Shown: positions 26,416-34,417 of the stretch, in pieces
How the letters are laid out: every line of letters starts with the position of its first letter
Numbering within the stretch: position 1 is the first letter of the stretch
Assembly (NCBI GenBank): GCA_963837345.1
Contig: CAWIMX010000001.1
Span: forward strand, 2,728,001-2,792,000
Length of the DNA stretch: 64,000 nt
Direction: 5' to 3'
Origin: CAWIMX01 sp963837345
GTDB taxonomy: Bacteria > Acidobacteriota > Vicinamibacteria > Vicinamibacterales > CAVVIG01
Position numbers and translations under genes: made by a program
Notes under the pieces: model-generated
The model's input: only the letters and a program-made list of their open reading frames with translations
Database searches by the model: none
What the model was told of the DNA's origin: nothing

Positions 26416-27582
26416 TCAGTCGGCCCGCTGCCAGCTGTACGCGTAGCGTTCGTCTTCGAGCGCGGCCGCCTGCTCGGTCAGCGCGAGCGGCCGGAACGTG
26501 TCCACCATCACGGCGAGCTCCTCGGTCCGCGCCTTGCCGATCGACCCCTCGTAGGTGCCGGGATGCGGACCGTGGGGAATGCCGTTGGGATGCACCGTGA
26601 TCGCGGCAGGCTCGACGCCCCGGCGCGACATGAAATCGCCCTTCACGTAGTAGATCACCTCGTCGGAGTCGACGTTGGAGTGGTTGTAGGGCGCCGGAAT
26701 CGCGAGCGGGTGATAGTCGAACAGCCGCGGCACGAACGAGCAGAGCACGAATCCCGGCCCTTCGAATGTCTGGTGCACGGGCGGCGGCTGGTGGACCCGG
26801 CCGGTGATCGGCTCGAAGTCCTCGATGTTGAAGGCGAACGGCCAGAGGTGCCCGTCCCAGCCGACGACGTCGAGCGGGTGGTGGCGGTAGAGGTAGCGCC
26901 CGATGAATCCGCGCGCCTTGACGCGGACCTCGAATTCGCCCTGCTCGTCGTGCGTGGCGAGAGCCTCCGGGGGGCGCAGATCGCGCTCGGCGTACGGGGC
27001 GCTCTCGAGAAACTGGCCCGTCTGGCTGAGATAGCGCCGCGGCGGCTCGATGTGCCCGCCGGACGACTCCACGACCATCATCCGCTGGCACACGGTCTCG
27101 TCGGGCAGGATGCGCCAGATGACTCCGGTCGGGATCACCAGATAGTCGCCCGGCCTGTAGCGGAGCGTGCCGAACTGCGTCTCGAGGACACCGGTGCCCT
27201 CGTGCACGAAGATCGCTTCGTCGCCGTGCGCGTACCGATACCAGTACGGCATCGGGCGGTCGGGCCGCACGACCGACAGGCAGACGTCCGTATTGGCCAG
27301 GAGCGGGACCCGCCCGCCGACGGCGTCGCCCCCCTCCTCGACCTTTGCGGTCAGGAGCAGCCGGTGGCGGACGGGGCCGGGCTCCGCCAGGCGGATCTCG
27401 ACCGGGCAGCCGCGTTCGATGCGCTCGACGGCCGTGGGGGGGCGGAGGTGATAGAGCAGGGACTTGTCGCCGCTGAAGCCGCGGATCCCCATGAGTTCCT
27501 CGTGATAGAGGGATCCGTCGGGCTGACGGAACTGCGTGTGGCGCTTGTGCGGGATCTGGCCGAGCCGGTGGTAGTAGCTCAT
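26416..27582 (-). CDS. hmgA: Homogentisate 1,2-dioxygenase
   Basis: This 388-residue enzyme opens the ring of homogentisate to give maleylacetoacetate. Iron ligands are visible by family comparison: His in APYNHSNVDSDE, the following Glu in DEVIYYVKGDF, and His in HPNGIPHGPHPG. The cupin fold is indicated by DEAIFVHEGTGVLET and RYRPGDYLVIPTGV. It is of the shorter bacterial type. The start codon overlaps the hppD stop by four bases (ATGA), so translation is coupled. It acts after hppD and before an isomerase that is not encoded here. Confidence 0.95.
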   Translation of the reverse strand: MSYYHRLGQIPHKRHTQFRQPDGSLYHEELMGIRGFSGDKSLLYHLRPPTAVERIERGCPVEIRLAEPGPVRHRLLLTAKVEEGGDAVGGRVPLLANTDVCLSVVRPDRPMPYWYRYAHGDEAIFVHEGTGVLETQFGTLRYRPGDYLVIPTGVIWRILPDETVCQRMMVVESSGGHIEPPRRYLSQTGQFLESAPYAERDLRPPEALATHDEQGEFEVRVKARGFIGRYLYRHHPLDVVGWDGHLWPFAFNIEDFEPITGRVHQPPPVHQTFEGPGFVLCSFVPRLFDYHPLAIPAPYNHSNVDSDEVIYYVKGDFMSRRGVEPAAITVHPNGIPHGPHPGTYEGSIGKARTEELAVMVDTFRPLALTEQAAALEDERYAYSWQRAD

Positions 27583-28676
27583 ACCAGATTGCCCCGGCGG
27601 GCCTGTTCGCGTTCGATCGCCTCGAAGAGCGACTTGAAATTGCCTTCGCCGAATCCGCGGGAGCCGTGCCGCTCGATCACCTCGAAGAAGAGGGTCGGGC
27701 GATCCTCGACGACCTCGGTGAAGATCTGGAGCAGGTAGCCCTCCTCGTCGCGATCCGCCAGGATGCCGAGCTCCGCGAGCTTGTCGATCGGCTCGTCGAT
27801 CGGGCCGATGCGCGAGGCGAGCTCCTCGTAGTAGGTCGCCGGCACGCGCAGGAATTCCAGGCCGCGCGACCGGAGGTTGTAGACCGTGTCGATGATGTCG
27901 CTCGTCGCCAGCGCGACATGCTGGACGCCGGGCCCGCGGTAGTAGTCGAGATACTCCTGGATCTGCGACTTGCGCTTGCCCGTGGCCGGCTCGTTGATCG
28001 GAAACTTGATGCGGCCGGTGCCGTCCTGCATCACCTTCGACATGAGCGCGGAGTACTCGGTCGTGATCGTCTTGTCGTCGAAGTGCACCAGCTGGGTGAA
28101 GCCCATGGTCTCGGCGAAGAACCGCACCCACGCCTCCATCTTGCCGAGCTCCACGTTGCCGACGATGTGGTCGATCGTGTCGAGGCCGACGCCCTCGGCA
28201 CGCGACGGCGCGCGCCCCGTGGGACGAAAGGCGGGCCAGAAGATGCCGCGATAGCCGCGCCGCTCGACGAACCGGATGCGCGCGTCGCCGTAGACGTGGA
28301 TGGCCGACTCGACGATCGCGCCGCCCTCGTCGCGCCGCTCGACGGGCTCGAGCGCCGGCGCAGCGCCGCGGGCCGTGGTCTCGCGGAACGCGGCCGCCGC
28401 GTCGGGCACTTCAAGGGCGATCACGGCCACGCCGTCGCCGTGCTCGTGCACGAACCGCGCGATGGGATGATCGGGAACGAGGGGGCTGGTGAACACGAAC
28501 CGGATGTCGCCCTGCTCCAGGAGGTAGGAGCACGTCGTTCGCGACCCCGTCTCGAGCCCTCGGTAGGCGGTGTTGGCGAAGCCGAGGCAGTTCGCGTAGA
28601 AGAAGGCCGCCTGCCGCGCATTGCCGACGAAGAACTCGAGGTGATCGATGCGCCGGATGGGGCAGAAATCGTGCAT
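27579..28676 (-). CDS. hppD: 4-hydroxyphenylpyruvate dioxygenase
   Basis: This 365-residue enzyme turns 4-hydroxyphenylpyruvate into homogentisate. It has two VOC domains. The iron ligands expected in the second are His in LDTIDHIVGNV, His in PGVQHVALATSD and Glu in LFFEVIERHGSRGFG. The C-terminal NFKSLFEAIEREQ is diagnostic. The start at 28676 is preferred over 28721 because GGGAGG stands six to seven bases upstream. The promoter region is shared with the divergent Lrp-type regulator, and two palindromes lie there. Confidence 0.96.
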   Translation of the reverse strand: MHDFCPIRRIDHLEFFVGNARQAAFFYANCLGFANTAYRGLETGSRTTCSYLLEQGDIRFVFTSPLVPDHPIARFVHEHGDGVAVIALEVPDAAAAFRETTARGAAPALEPVERRDEGGAIVESAIHVYGDARIRFVERRGYRGIFWPAFRPTGRAPSRAEGVGLDTIDHIVGNVELGKMEAWVRFFAETMGFTQLVHFDDKTITTEYSALMSKVMQDGTGRIKFPINEPATGKRKSQIQEYLDYYRGPGVQHVALATSDIIDTVYNLRSRGLEFLRVPATYYEELASRIGPIDEPIDKLAELGILADRDEEGYLLQIFTEVVEDRPTLFFEVIERHGSRGFGEGNFKSLFEAIEREQARRGNLV

Positions 28677-28702
28677 CCGCACCTCCCAGGTGGTATGATA
28701 TC

Positions 28703-28729
28703 GCAACGAAGTTGCCAACAAGAGTTGTT
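28703..28729. promoter_or_regulatory. Two adjacent 13-bp palindromes, likely operator for the Lrp-type regulator
   Basis: GCAAC-GAA-GTTGC (28703-28715) and AACAA-GAG-TTGTT (28717-28729) are each perfect inverted repeats with five-base arms and a three-base centre, and their centres are 14 bases apart. They lie between hppD and the divergent regulator gene and overlap the first codons of the regulator if its TTG start at 28712 is right. Lrp/AsnC proteins bind such short dyads as dimers or octamers, so control of both directions is likely. A -10-like TATCAT on the minus strand lies beside them. Confidence 0.7.
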
Positions 28730-29266
28730 ATTCAGAACAGATCCGCGCGATCGAGGAACACAGGTAAACCACGCACGCCGACGGCACCGCTCGGCGTCCG
28801 GCGGCCCGTCGAGGTCGACGAACTCGACCGCCGGCTGCTGGCGCTGCTGCAGGACGATGCCCGCCGGCCGACGGCCACGCTCGCCCGCACCCTCAAGCTG
28901 TCCGGCCCGGGCCTCCAGAAGCGGCTGCGCAAGCTGGAAGACCGCCGCGTGATCCTGCGCCACGCCACGATCGTCGATCGCGAAGCCGTCGGCCTCGATC
29001 TGCTGTGCTTCGTCCACGTCATGCTCGCGCACCACCGGCCCGACTCGATCCGGCGCTTTCCGGACCGCATCAGGAACCTGCGCGAGGTGCTCGAGTGTCA
29101 TTTCCTGACCGGTGAGTTCGACTACCTCTTGAAGGTGGTCGTCGCGAGCCATGAGGAGCTCGAGCACTTCCTGTTCGAGCGCTTGATGAGGGTGCCCGGC
29201 GTCGATCGCACGCGCACGAGCATCGTCGTCAAGGAAGTGAAGGCGACAACCGCGCTGCCGATTTGA
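28712..29266 (+). CDS. Lrp/AsnC-family transcriptional regulator
   Basis: A 184-residue regulator. The N-terminal winged helix has VDELDRRLLALLQDDARRPTATLARTLKLSGPGLQKRLRKLED, with recognition helix near GPGLQKRL. The C-terminal RAM effector domain begins near LLCFVHVMLAH and includes GEFDYLLKVVVASHEELEHFL and RTRTSIVVKEVK. The only in-frame usual start upstream of the HTH is TTG at 28712, with no good ribosome site, so the true start is uncertain. It is divergent from hppD and leads the operon with the 29289 gene and fahA. It probably senses tyrosine, phenylalanine or a catabolite (inference). Confidence 0.9.
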   Translation: MPTRVVIQNRSARSRNTGKPRTPTAPLGVRRPVEVDELDRRLLALLQDDARRPTATLARTLKLSGPGLQKRLRKLEDRRVILRHATIVDREAVGLDLLCFVHVMLAHHRPDSIRRFPDRIRNLREVLECHFLTGEFDYLLKVVVASHEELEHFLFERLMRVPGVDRTRTSIVVKEVKATTALPI

Positions 29267-29288
29267 CGGCCGCACGCTACGAGGCGTC

Positions 29289-30164
29289 ATGGGCGTTCCA
29301 GCCGCTGCCCGCATCCTGCTCGCCCGCGTGCTCGATTATGCCGGGACGTTTCCTCCAGGAAGCCTGGCGCTCCCTGCCGCGCTGGCCGCGTACGCGCAGG
29401 CGGCCGGGAGCGACGCGGCCTGGATGCTCGGGCGGTTCGTCGTGTCCGCCGCGGCGCTCGACGCCCTGACGGCTGCCGCCGCCGCGTCGACGGCACGGCT
29501 GCCGCTGAGCGTGGTCATCCGCCCGCCGCACGGCCTGGCCGACGTGACGACGTGGATGCGGAAAACGGCCGGTGGGTCGATGGCAGCGGTGGCCTCGGTG
29601 GAACTGCCTCCCATGAGCGCCGACACGATCCGCGCCGCAGGCTCCGGGCTGCCGGACGGCGTCGAGGTATTTTTCGAGACGCCGTTCGACGCGGACCTCG
29701 ACCGACGCGTCGAGGCGATCGCCGACGCGAGGGCGATGGCGAAGCTGCGCACCGGCGGGGTTGTCGCCGGCGCCTTTCCGCGCGCCGCGGACCTCGCGCA
29801 CGCCCTGCGCGTCTGTGCGGATGCCGGGGTTGCGTGCAAGGCGACCGCCGGCCTGCACCACGCGCTGCGCGGCCGGTACGCGCTGACCGACGAGCCGGAG
29901 TCCGCGACGGCGCCCATGCACGGGTTCCTGAACGTGGCGATGGCGGCGGCGCTCGTGTGGACGGGCGACCTTCACGGCGCGGTCGACGTGCTGGGGGAGT
30001 CGGCCGCCGAGGCGTTCCAGTTCGATGACGACGGAGTCGTCTGGCGCGACCGGGCGTTGTCGAACGCCGACCTTCGCGCCGCACGCCGGTCGCTCTTCAG
30101 GTCGTTCGGCTCGTGCGCCGTTCACGAGCCCGTCGACGAGCTCTCGACGCTGGGCCTCGCCTAG
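29289..30164 (+). CDS. Conserved protein of unknown function in the tyrosine locus, TIM-barrel-like
   Basis: A 291-residue cytoplasmic protein with no named family that I can assign. The run of short beta strands followed by helices suggests a TIM barrel: LPLSVVIRPP, MAAVASVELPP, VEVFFETPFD, AKLRTGG, CKATAGLHH, MHGFLNVAMAAAL. The most striking motifs are KLRTGG (Lys152, Arg154) and KATAGLHHALRG (Lys184, His190, His191). These could be an active site, since barrel enzymes with paired Lys/His include aldolases. It sits 22 bases after the regulator gene and 25 before fahA, which ties it to homogentisate breakdown. Its function is unknown. Confidence 0.75.
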   Translation: MGVPAAARILLARVLDYAGTFPPGSLALPAALAAYAQAAGSDAAWMLGRFVVSAAALDALTAAAAASTARLPLSVVIRPPHGLADVTTWMRKTAGGSMAAVASVELPPMSADTIRAAGSGLPDGVEVFFETPFDADLDRRVEAIADARAMAKLRTGGVVAGAFPRAADLAHALRVCADAGVACKATAGLHHALRGRYALTDEPESATAPMHGFLNVAMAAALVWTGDLHGAVDVLGESAAEAFQFDDDGVVWRDRALSNADLRAARRSLFRSFGSCAVHEPVDELSTLGLA

Positions 30165-30189
30165 CGCCGGCCGGCCGGGAGTGGTGCCG

Positions 30190-31560
30190 ATGATCGCGAC
30201 CCTCAACGAGACGCACGACCCGGCGCTCGGAAGCTGGGTGCGTTCGGCGAACGGTGGTACCACAGACTTCCCGATCCAGAACCTGCCATTCGGCGTGTTC
30301 GGACGCGGTCACGCCGATCGCGCCCGCGTCGGCGTGGCGATCGGCGATCAGATTCTGGATCTCGTGCGTGCCGCGGAGGCCGGCGCCCTGACGGGCGTGC
30401 CGGACGCGCTCGCCCAGACCTTCCATGCGTCCGCGCTCAACGACCTCATGGCGGCGGATCCCCGGGCGCTGTCGGGCCTGCGGCGCGCGATCAGCGAGCT
30501 GCTGCGCGCCGGCCACCGCAAGGCCGATCCGTCATTCCTGGTCGCCATGGCGGACGCCGTGCTCGCGCTGCCGATCGCATGCGGCGACTACACCGATTTC
30601 TATGCGTCGATTCACCATGCCGCCAACGTCGGCGCGATCTTCCGTCCTGAGAACCCGCTGCTGCCGAACTACAAGTTCGTCCCGATCGCGTACCACGGCC
30701 GCGCCTCGTCGCTGGTCGCCAGCCCCGCGCCCGTCGTCCGCCCCTCGGGGCAGATCGCGGGTCCCGACCGGCGGCCGGCCTTCCGGCCGACCAGCCGGCT
30801 CGACTACGAAGCCGAGATCGGCTTCGTCGTGGGGCGGGGTACCCGGCTCGGCCGGCCGATTCCGATCCAGGATGCCGAGGATCACATGTTCGGCCTCTGC
30901 CTGGTGAACGACTGGTCGGCGCGAGACATCCAGGCGTGGGAATACCAGCCGCTCGGGCCGTTTCTCGGCAAGAGCTTCGCGACGACCCTGTCGCCGTGGG
31001 TGGTCACGCTGGAGGCGCTGGCGCCCTTCCGGTGCCCGGCCCTGGAGCGCCCGCCGGATGATCCCGCGCCGCTGCCGCACCTGTACTCGACGGAGAACGC
31101 CGCCCGCGGCGGGTTCGACGCTGCTGTCGAGGTGTTCGTCCGCTCACGCAGGATGCGGGACGCCGGCACGCCGCCGATGCGCGTCAGCCGTGGGCCCGTC
31201 CGCGGCCTGTACTGGACGATGGCGCAGATGGTGGCGCATCAGACGAGCAACGGGTGCAACCTGCGGGCGGGCGATCTCCTCGCCAGCGGAACCATCTCGG
31301 GTGCGACCGCGGGGAGCGAAGGATGCCTGCTGGAGCTGACGCGCCGGGGCGCGGGGCTGCAGCTGCCGTCGGGAGAGCGGCGGACGTTTCTCGACGACGG
31401 CGACGAGGTCTGCATCCGGGGCGTCTGCGAGCGCGCCGGATTCGCGCGTATCGGGTTCGGCGAGTGTCGCGGCACGATTTGTCCGCCGGCGGACCGCGCT
31501 GGTAGAGCCGGACCGGAAGACGCTGGCCGGGTCAGTGCGGGGCCGCGTAGCTCCGCGTGA
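30190..31560 (+). CDS. fahA: Fumarylacetoacetase
   Basis: This 456-residue enzyme hydrolyses fumarylacetoacetate to fumarate and acetoacetate, the last step of tyrosine breakdown. The N-terminal domain is about 1-115. The catalytic FAH domain shows CGDYTDFYASIHHAANVG (metal Asp, catalytic His), PIAYHGRASS, DYEAEIGFVVG (two metal Glu), VNDWSARDIQAWEYQPLGPFLGKSF (metal Asp) and TSNGCNLRAGDLLASGTISG. The start at 30190 has GGGAG upstream. The C-terminal end after GFGECRGTI is about 25 residues longer than usual, low in complexity, and overlaps the opposing serine hydrolase gene by 29 bases. Confidence 0.95.
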   Translation: MIATLNETHDPALGSWVRSANGGTTDFPIQNLPFGVFGRGHADRARVGVAIGDQILDLVRAAEAGALTGVPDALAQTFHASALNDLMAADPRALSGLRRAISELLRAGHRKADPSFLVAMADAVLALPIACGDYTDFYASIHHAANVGAIFRPENPLLPNYKFVPIAYHGRASSLVASPAPVVRPSGQIAGPDRRPAFRPTSRLDYEAEIGFVVGRGTRLGRPIPIQDAEDHMFGLCLVNDWSARDIQAWEYQPLGPFLGKSFATTLSPWVVTLEALAPFRCPALERPPDDPAPLPHLYSTENAARGGFDAAVEVFVRSRRMRDAGTPPMRVSRGPVRGLYWTMAQMVAHQTSNGCNLRAGDLLASGTISGATAGSEGCLLELTRRGAGLQLPSGERRTFLDDGDEVCIRGVCERAGFARIGFGECRGTICPPADRAGRAGPEDAGRVSAGPRSSA

Positions 31561-32845
31561 TCGCCTGATAGACCAGCGGCTGGAAGGCCGCGCCCGCGGG
31601 AGAGCCCGGGTAGCGCTGCACCATCATCACCGCGACGAGGTGCTCCACCGGGTCGACCCAGAACGTCGTGCCGTAGATGCCGATCCAGCCGTACATGCCG
31701 TTCGAGCCGGCCGTCTGCGTCGCGGCGACGTCGACGGTCACACGGAAGCCCAGGCCCCAATTGTTGCCCGCGCCCATGACGCCGCCCGACGGCAGGTCCG
31801 CCGTGTGCGACATCGTCATCAGCTGGAGGGTTTTCGGTCCGAGCAGCCGGACGCCGTCGAGCTCGCCGCCGTTCAGGAGCATCTGGGCGAACTTCGCATA
31901 GTCGGCCGCCGTCGACGTGAGGCCCGCTCCGCCCGAGAAGTACGCCTTTCCCGGCTTGTAGTACGCGACCGGCGACATCACCGCGTTGCCGAACGTCTCG
32001 GGGTCCTTCATCGGGCGGATACCGTTCGCCCCGTCCGGGGAATACAGCGTGGCGAAACGATCCCACTTGCCATCCGGCACGACGAAACCCGTGTCGGCCA
32101 TGCCGAGCGGGGTGAAGATGCGCTCACGGAGGAACACGTCGAACGGCTGCCCCGACACCACTTCGACGACGCGGCCGAGGACGTCGGTGGAGAGCGAGTA
32201 GTTCCAGGCCTCGCCCGGCTGGCTCATGAGCGGCTGCGCGGCGAGCTTGTCGATGCCCTGCGCAAGAGTATCGGTGGTGACGCTCAGGCCGTCGGTCACG
32301 CCGCCGGTGCGATAGGCGTTGCCCACCGGCCCGCTGTTGAGGAACCCGTAGCTCAGGCCGGAGCGGTGGGTGAGAAGGTCGCGGATCGTGATCTGGCGAC
32401 GCGCCGGCACCGTCTGGCCGTCGGCCGTTGCCACCCGCATCTCGCGGAACGCGGGGATGTAGCGCGAGACGGGATCCGTCAGCTGGAGCTTGCCTTCCTC
32501 GAAGAGCATCATGATCGCGACGCTCGTGATCGGTTTCGACATCGAGGCGATGCGGAAGATCGTGTCCGGGCGCATCGGGATCCCGCGCTCGACGTCCTGG
32601 AAGCCCGAGGGATGCACGTCCACGACCTTGCCGTCGCGGGCGAGGAGGGTGACGGTGCCGGCGATCTGATGCCGGTCGACCAGCGCCTGCATGCCGGCGT
32701 GCAACCGGTCGAGGCGCGCTGTCGAGACGCCGACGCTCTCGGGCGCGGCAATGGGGAGCGGTTGCTGCGCGACGCCCGCCAGGCCGCCATAGCCAGCGCC
32801 GGCGATGGCCAGCGAGAGAACGAGGGTTCGGACCCACGCTTTCAT
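31532..32845 (-). CDS. Secreted serine hydrolase (beta-lactamase class C family)
   Basis: A 437-residue protein with a signal peptide (MKAWVRTLVLSLAIAGAGYG to GVAQQ) and a class C beta-lactamase-type domain. The catalytic Ser-x-x-Lys is in IASMSKPITS. The Tyr motif is WNYSLSTD, which replaces the usual YxN, and the third motif region is GWIGIYGTTFW. Other marks are RRQITIRDLLTHRSGLSYGF and YPGSPAGAAF near the end. Such secreted enzymes are usually esterases or peptidases rather than antibiotic-resistance factors, and no resistance role is implied. It converges on fahA. Confidence 0.9.
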   Translation of the reverse strand: MKAWVRTLVLSLAIAGAGYGGLAGVAQQPLPIAAPESVGVSTARLDRLHAGMQALVDRHQIAGTVTLLARDGKVVDVHPSGFQDVERGIPMRPDTIFRIASMSKPITSVAIMMLFEEGKLQLTDPVSRYIPAFREMRVATADGQTVPARRQITIRDLLTHRSGLSYGFLNSGPVGNAYRTGGVTDGLSVTTDTLAQGIDKLAAQPLMSQPGEAWNYSLSTDVLGRVVEVVSGQPFDVFLRERIFTPLGMADTGFVVPDGKWDRFATLYSPDGANGIRPMKDPETFGNAVMSPVAYYKPGKAYFSGGAGLTSTAADYAKFAQMLLNGGELDGVRLLGPKTLQLMTMSHTADLPSGGVMGAGNNWGLGFRVTVDVAATQTAGSNGMYGWIGIYGTTFWVDPVEHLVAVMMVQRYPGSPAGAAFQPLVYQAITRSYAAPH

Positions 32846-32901
32846 GGACACGCTCCTTCCCTTGACGGCTTCAACTATACTCGGGGCCCGAGGAGGGTCC
32901 G

Positions 32902-33696
32902 ATGCGACGTCGAGAGGGAGGCGCGCTTCTGGCTGCAGTGGTTGTGGCGCTCGGAACGGCGGCGGCCGGGCAGGCGCCGGAGATTCCACGCACGGCGGAC
33001 GGGAAGCCGAATTTCACCGGGTTGTGGCAGGTGATGAACACGGCCAACTGGAACGTGGAGCCGCACGAGGCCAAGGCCGGCCCGGTGATTTCGCTGGGCG
33101 CGTCCTTCGCAGTCCAGCCGGGGCCTGGCGTGGTGGTTGGCGGCCCGATTCCGTACCGGCCCGAGGCCCTCGTGACGCGCGACGAGAACGCCGCGAACTG
33201 GATCACCCGGGATCCGGAGATCAAGTGCTACATGCCCGGCATCCCGCGCGCCACATATCAGGGCTTTCCATTCGAGATCGTGCAGAGCACCGGCACCGTG
33301 ATCATGGCCTACGAATTCACGAGCGCGAGCCGCGTGATTCGCATGAACACCAAGGAGGAGAGCCCCGCGCCCGCGTGGATGGGCTGGAACGTGGGCAGCT
33401 GGGACGGTGACACGCTGGTCGTGGACGTGACGGACCAGATGCCTGACACGTGGTTCGACCGCGCGGGCAACTTCCACAGCGACGCCCTGCACGTCACCGA
33501 ACGGTTCACCTACGTGGATCGCAACACGATCGACTACACGGCGACGATCGACGATCCGAAGACCTTCACCCGTCCGTGGCAGGTGCAGATGCTCCTGTAC
33601 CGGCGCCTCGAGAAGAACGCGCAGATGATGGAGTTCAAGTGCGTGCCCTTCGTCGAGGAACTGATGTACGGGCACCTCAGAAAGAAGCCGGAATAG
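32902..33696 (+). CDS. Secreted protein of the acidobacterial GDTLVV family
   Basis: A 264-residue protein with a signal peptide (GGALLAAVVVALGTAAAG, then QAPE). The mature start RTADGKPNFTGLWQVMN and the later SWDGDTLVVDVTDQMPDTWFD and LHVTERFTYVDRNTIDYTATI are marks of a large secreted family abundant in Acidobacteriota and of unknown function. A longer relative lies at 34961-35992 with matching RTPDGHPDLQGVW and WWDGDTLVVETTN. It diverges from the serine hydrolase gene. The fold is probably a beta-rich sandwich. Confidence 0.8.
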   Translation: MRRREGGALLAAVVVALGTAAAGQAPEIPRTADGKPNFTGLWQVMNTANWNVEPHEAKAGPVISLGASFAVQPGPGVVVGGPIPYRPEALVTRDENAANWITRDPEIKCYMPGIPRATYQGFPFEIVQSTGTVIMAYEFTSASRVIRMNTKEESPAPAWMGWNVGSWDGDTLVVDVTDQMPDTWFDRAGNFHSDALHVTERFTYVDRNTIDYTATIDDPKTFTRPWQVQMLLYRRLEKNAQMMEFKCVPFVEELMYGHLRKKPE

Positions 33697-34129
33697 GCAA
33701 GGGTTTCAAGGGTTCCAAAGCGTTCCAGAGGTGCCGAAGGGGCCAAGTGCCTTCAGGGCGCCGCTGGAGCAACTCGACGCGAACGTGGCCTGCGCGCTGT
33801 TGATCGCGCGCAACGATCTTGAACATCCCAAATGAGCCGGCCGCCTCCACATGGATTGGGAACGGCCGCGGCGCCATGGCTCGTGATGTCACCGTGCGTC
33901 GCGCGTGGCGTCGTGGAGATACTGAATCAGCCGGCGTGCGGCGATTGATGTTCGGCCGCAGAGCCCTCGCAGCTTCTCGACCATGTCCGCCGGGAAGCAG
34001 CCCTGCGGGTGCAGTTCGTTCGCGAGTTGGTGCACGACGAGATCTTCATAGCGCTTTGCGCCCGTCGACGGTCGCTTCGCATGAAGGATGGCAAGAACCT
34101 TTCGGAACCTTGGAAACCGTTCTCACCCC
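33697..34129. other. Gene-poor spacer with an inverted G/T-rich repeat and a gene remnant
   Basis: No intact gene is seen here. At the left edge, 33701-33726 (GGGTTTCAAGGGTTCCAAAG onward) resembles, in inverted orientation, 34098-34123 at the right edge: 19 of 26 aligned bases match without gaps. Between them lies the four-helix-protein remnant at 33889-34080. The rest shows no feature that I can support. Confidence 0.5.
33889..34080 (-). pseudogene. Remnant of a four-helix-bundle (23S rRNA intervening-sequence type) protein
   Basis: One minus-strand frame reads AKRPSTGAKRYEDLVVHQLANELH, which matches helix 1 of four-helix-bundle proteins of the 23S-rRNA intervening-sequence family. It then runs directly into VEKLRGLCGRTSIAARRLIQYLH, which looks like the last helix, and stops at 33889. 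The middle two helices (about 70 residues) are missing and there is no start codon in frame. It therefore looks like an internally deleted, dead gene. The assignment rests on short motifs. Confidence 0.4.
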
Positions 34130-34411
34130 TCAACAACTATTCCTGATCCACACGATCTGTTCGATCGTGATCGCGCCGTCGGCCGAGAGCGGGCCGCTCA
34201 CTTCGACCGTATGGCCCACCTGGAAGTCGAGCTCCGTGGCGTCGCCGTCGAGGCGATAGACGAGCGGCGGGTCGCCACGCCGGTCGGTGATGACGTATGA
34301 CGATCCGCTGCGGCTGATGCAGCCGATGGCGTGGACGCGATGCGACTGTGCCGACAGAGCCACCGTAGCCGCGACGATGATCGCGGCCGCGACGCGCGCC
34401 GCTGGACGCAT
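34130..34411 (-). CDS. Small secreted protein, OB-fold-like
   Basis: A 93-residue protein with a signal peptide (RVAAAIIVAATVALSAQS). The mature part of about 70 residues has a single pair of possible disulphide cysteines (IGCISRSG and the last residue Cys). Its strand pattern, SYVITDRRGDPPLVYRLDG, VGHTVEVSGPL and ITIEQIVWI, recalls small OB-fold proteins of the DUF5818 kind found in acidobacteria. Six bases separate it from the upstream DUF6152 gene, so the two are likely cotranscribed. Confidence 0.65.
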   Translation of the reverse strand: MRPAARVAAAIIVAATVALSAQSHRVHAIGCISRSGSSYVITDRRGDPPLVYRLDGDATELDFQVGHTVEVSGPLSADGAITIEQIVWIRNSC

Positions 34412-34417
34412 GCCGCG

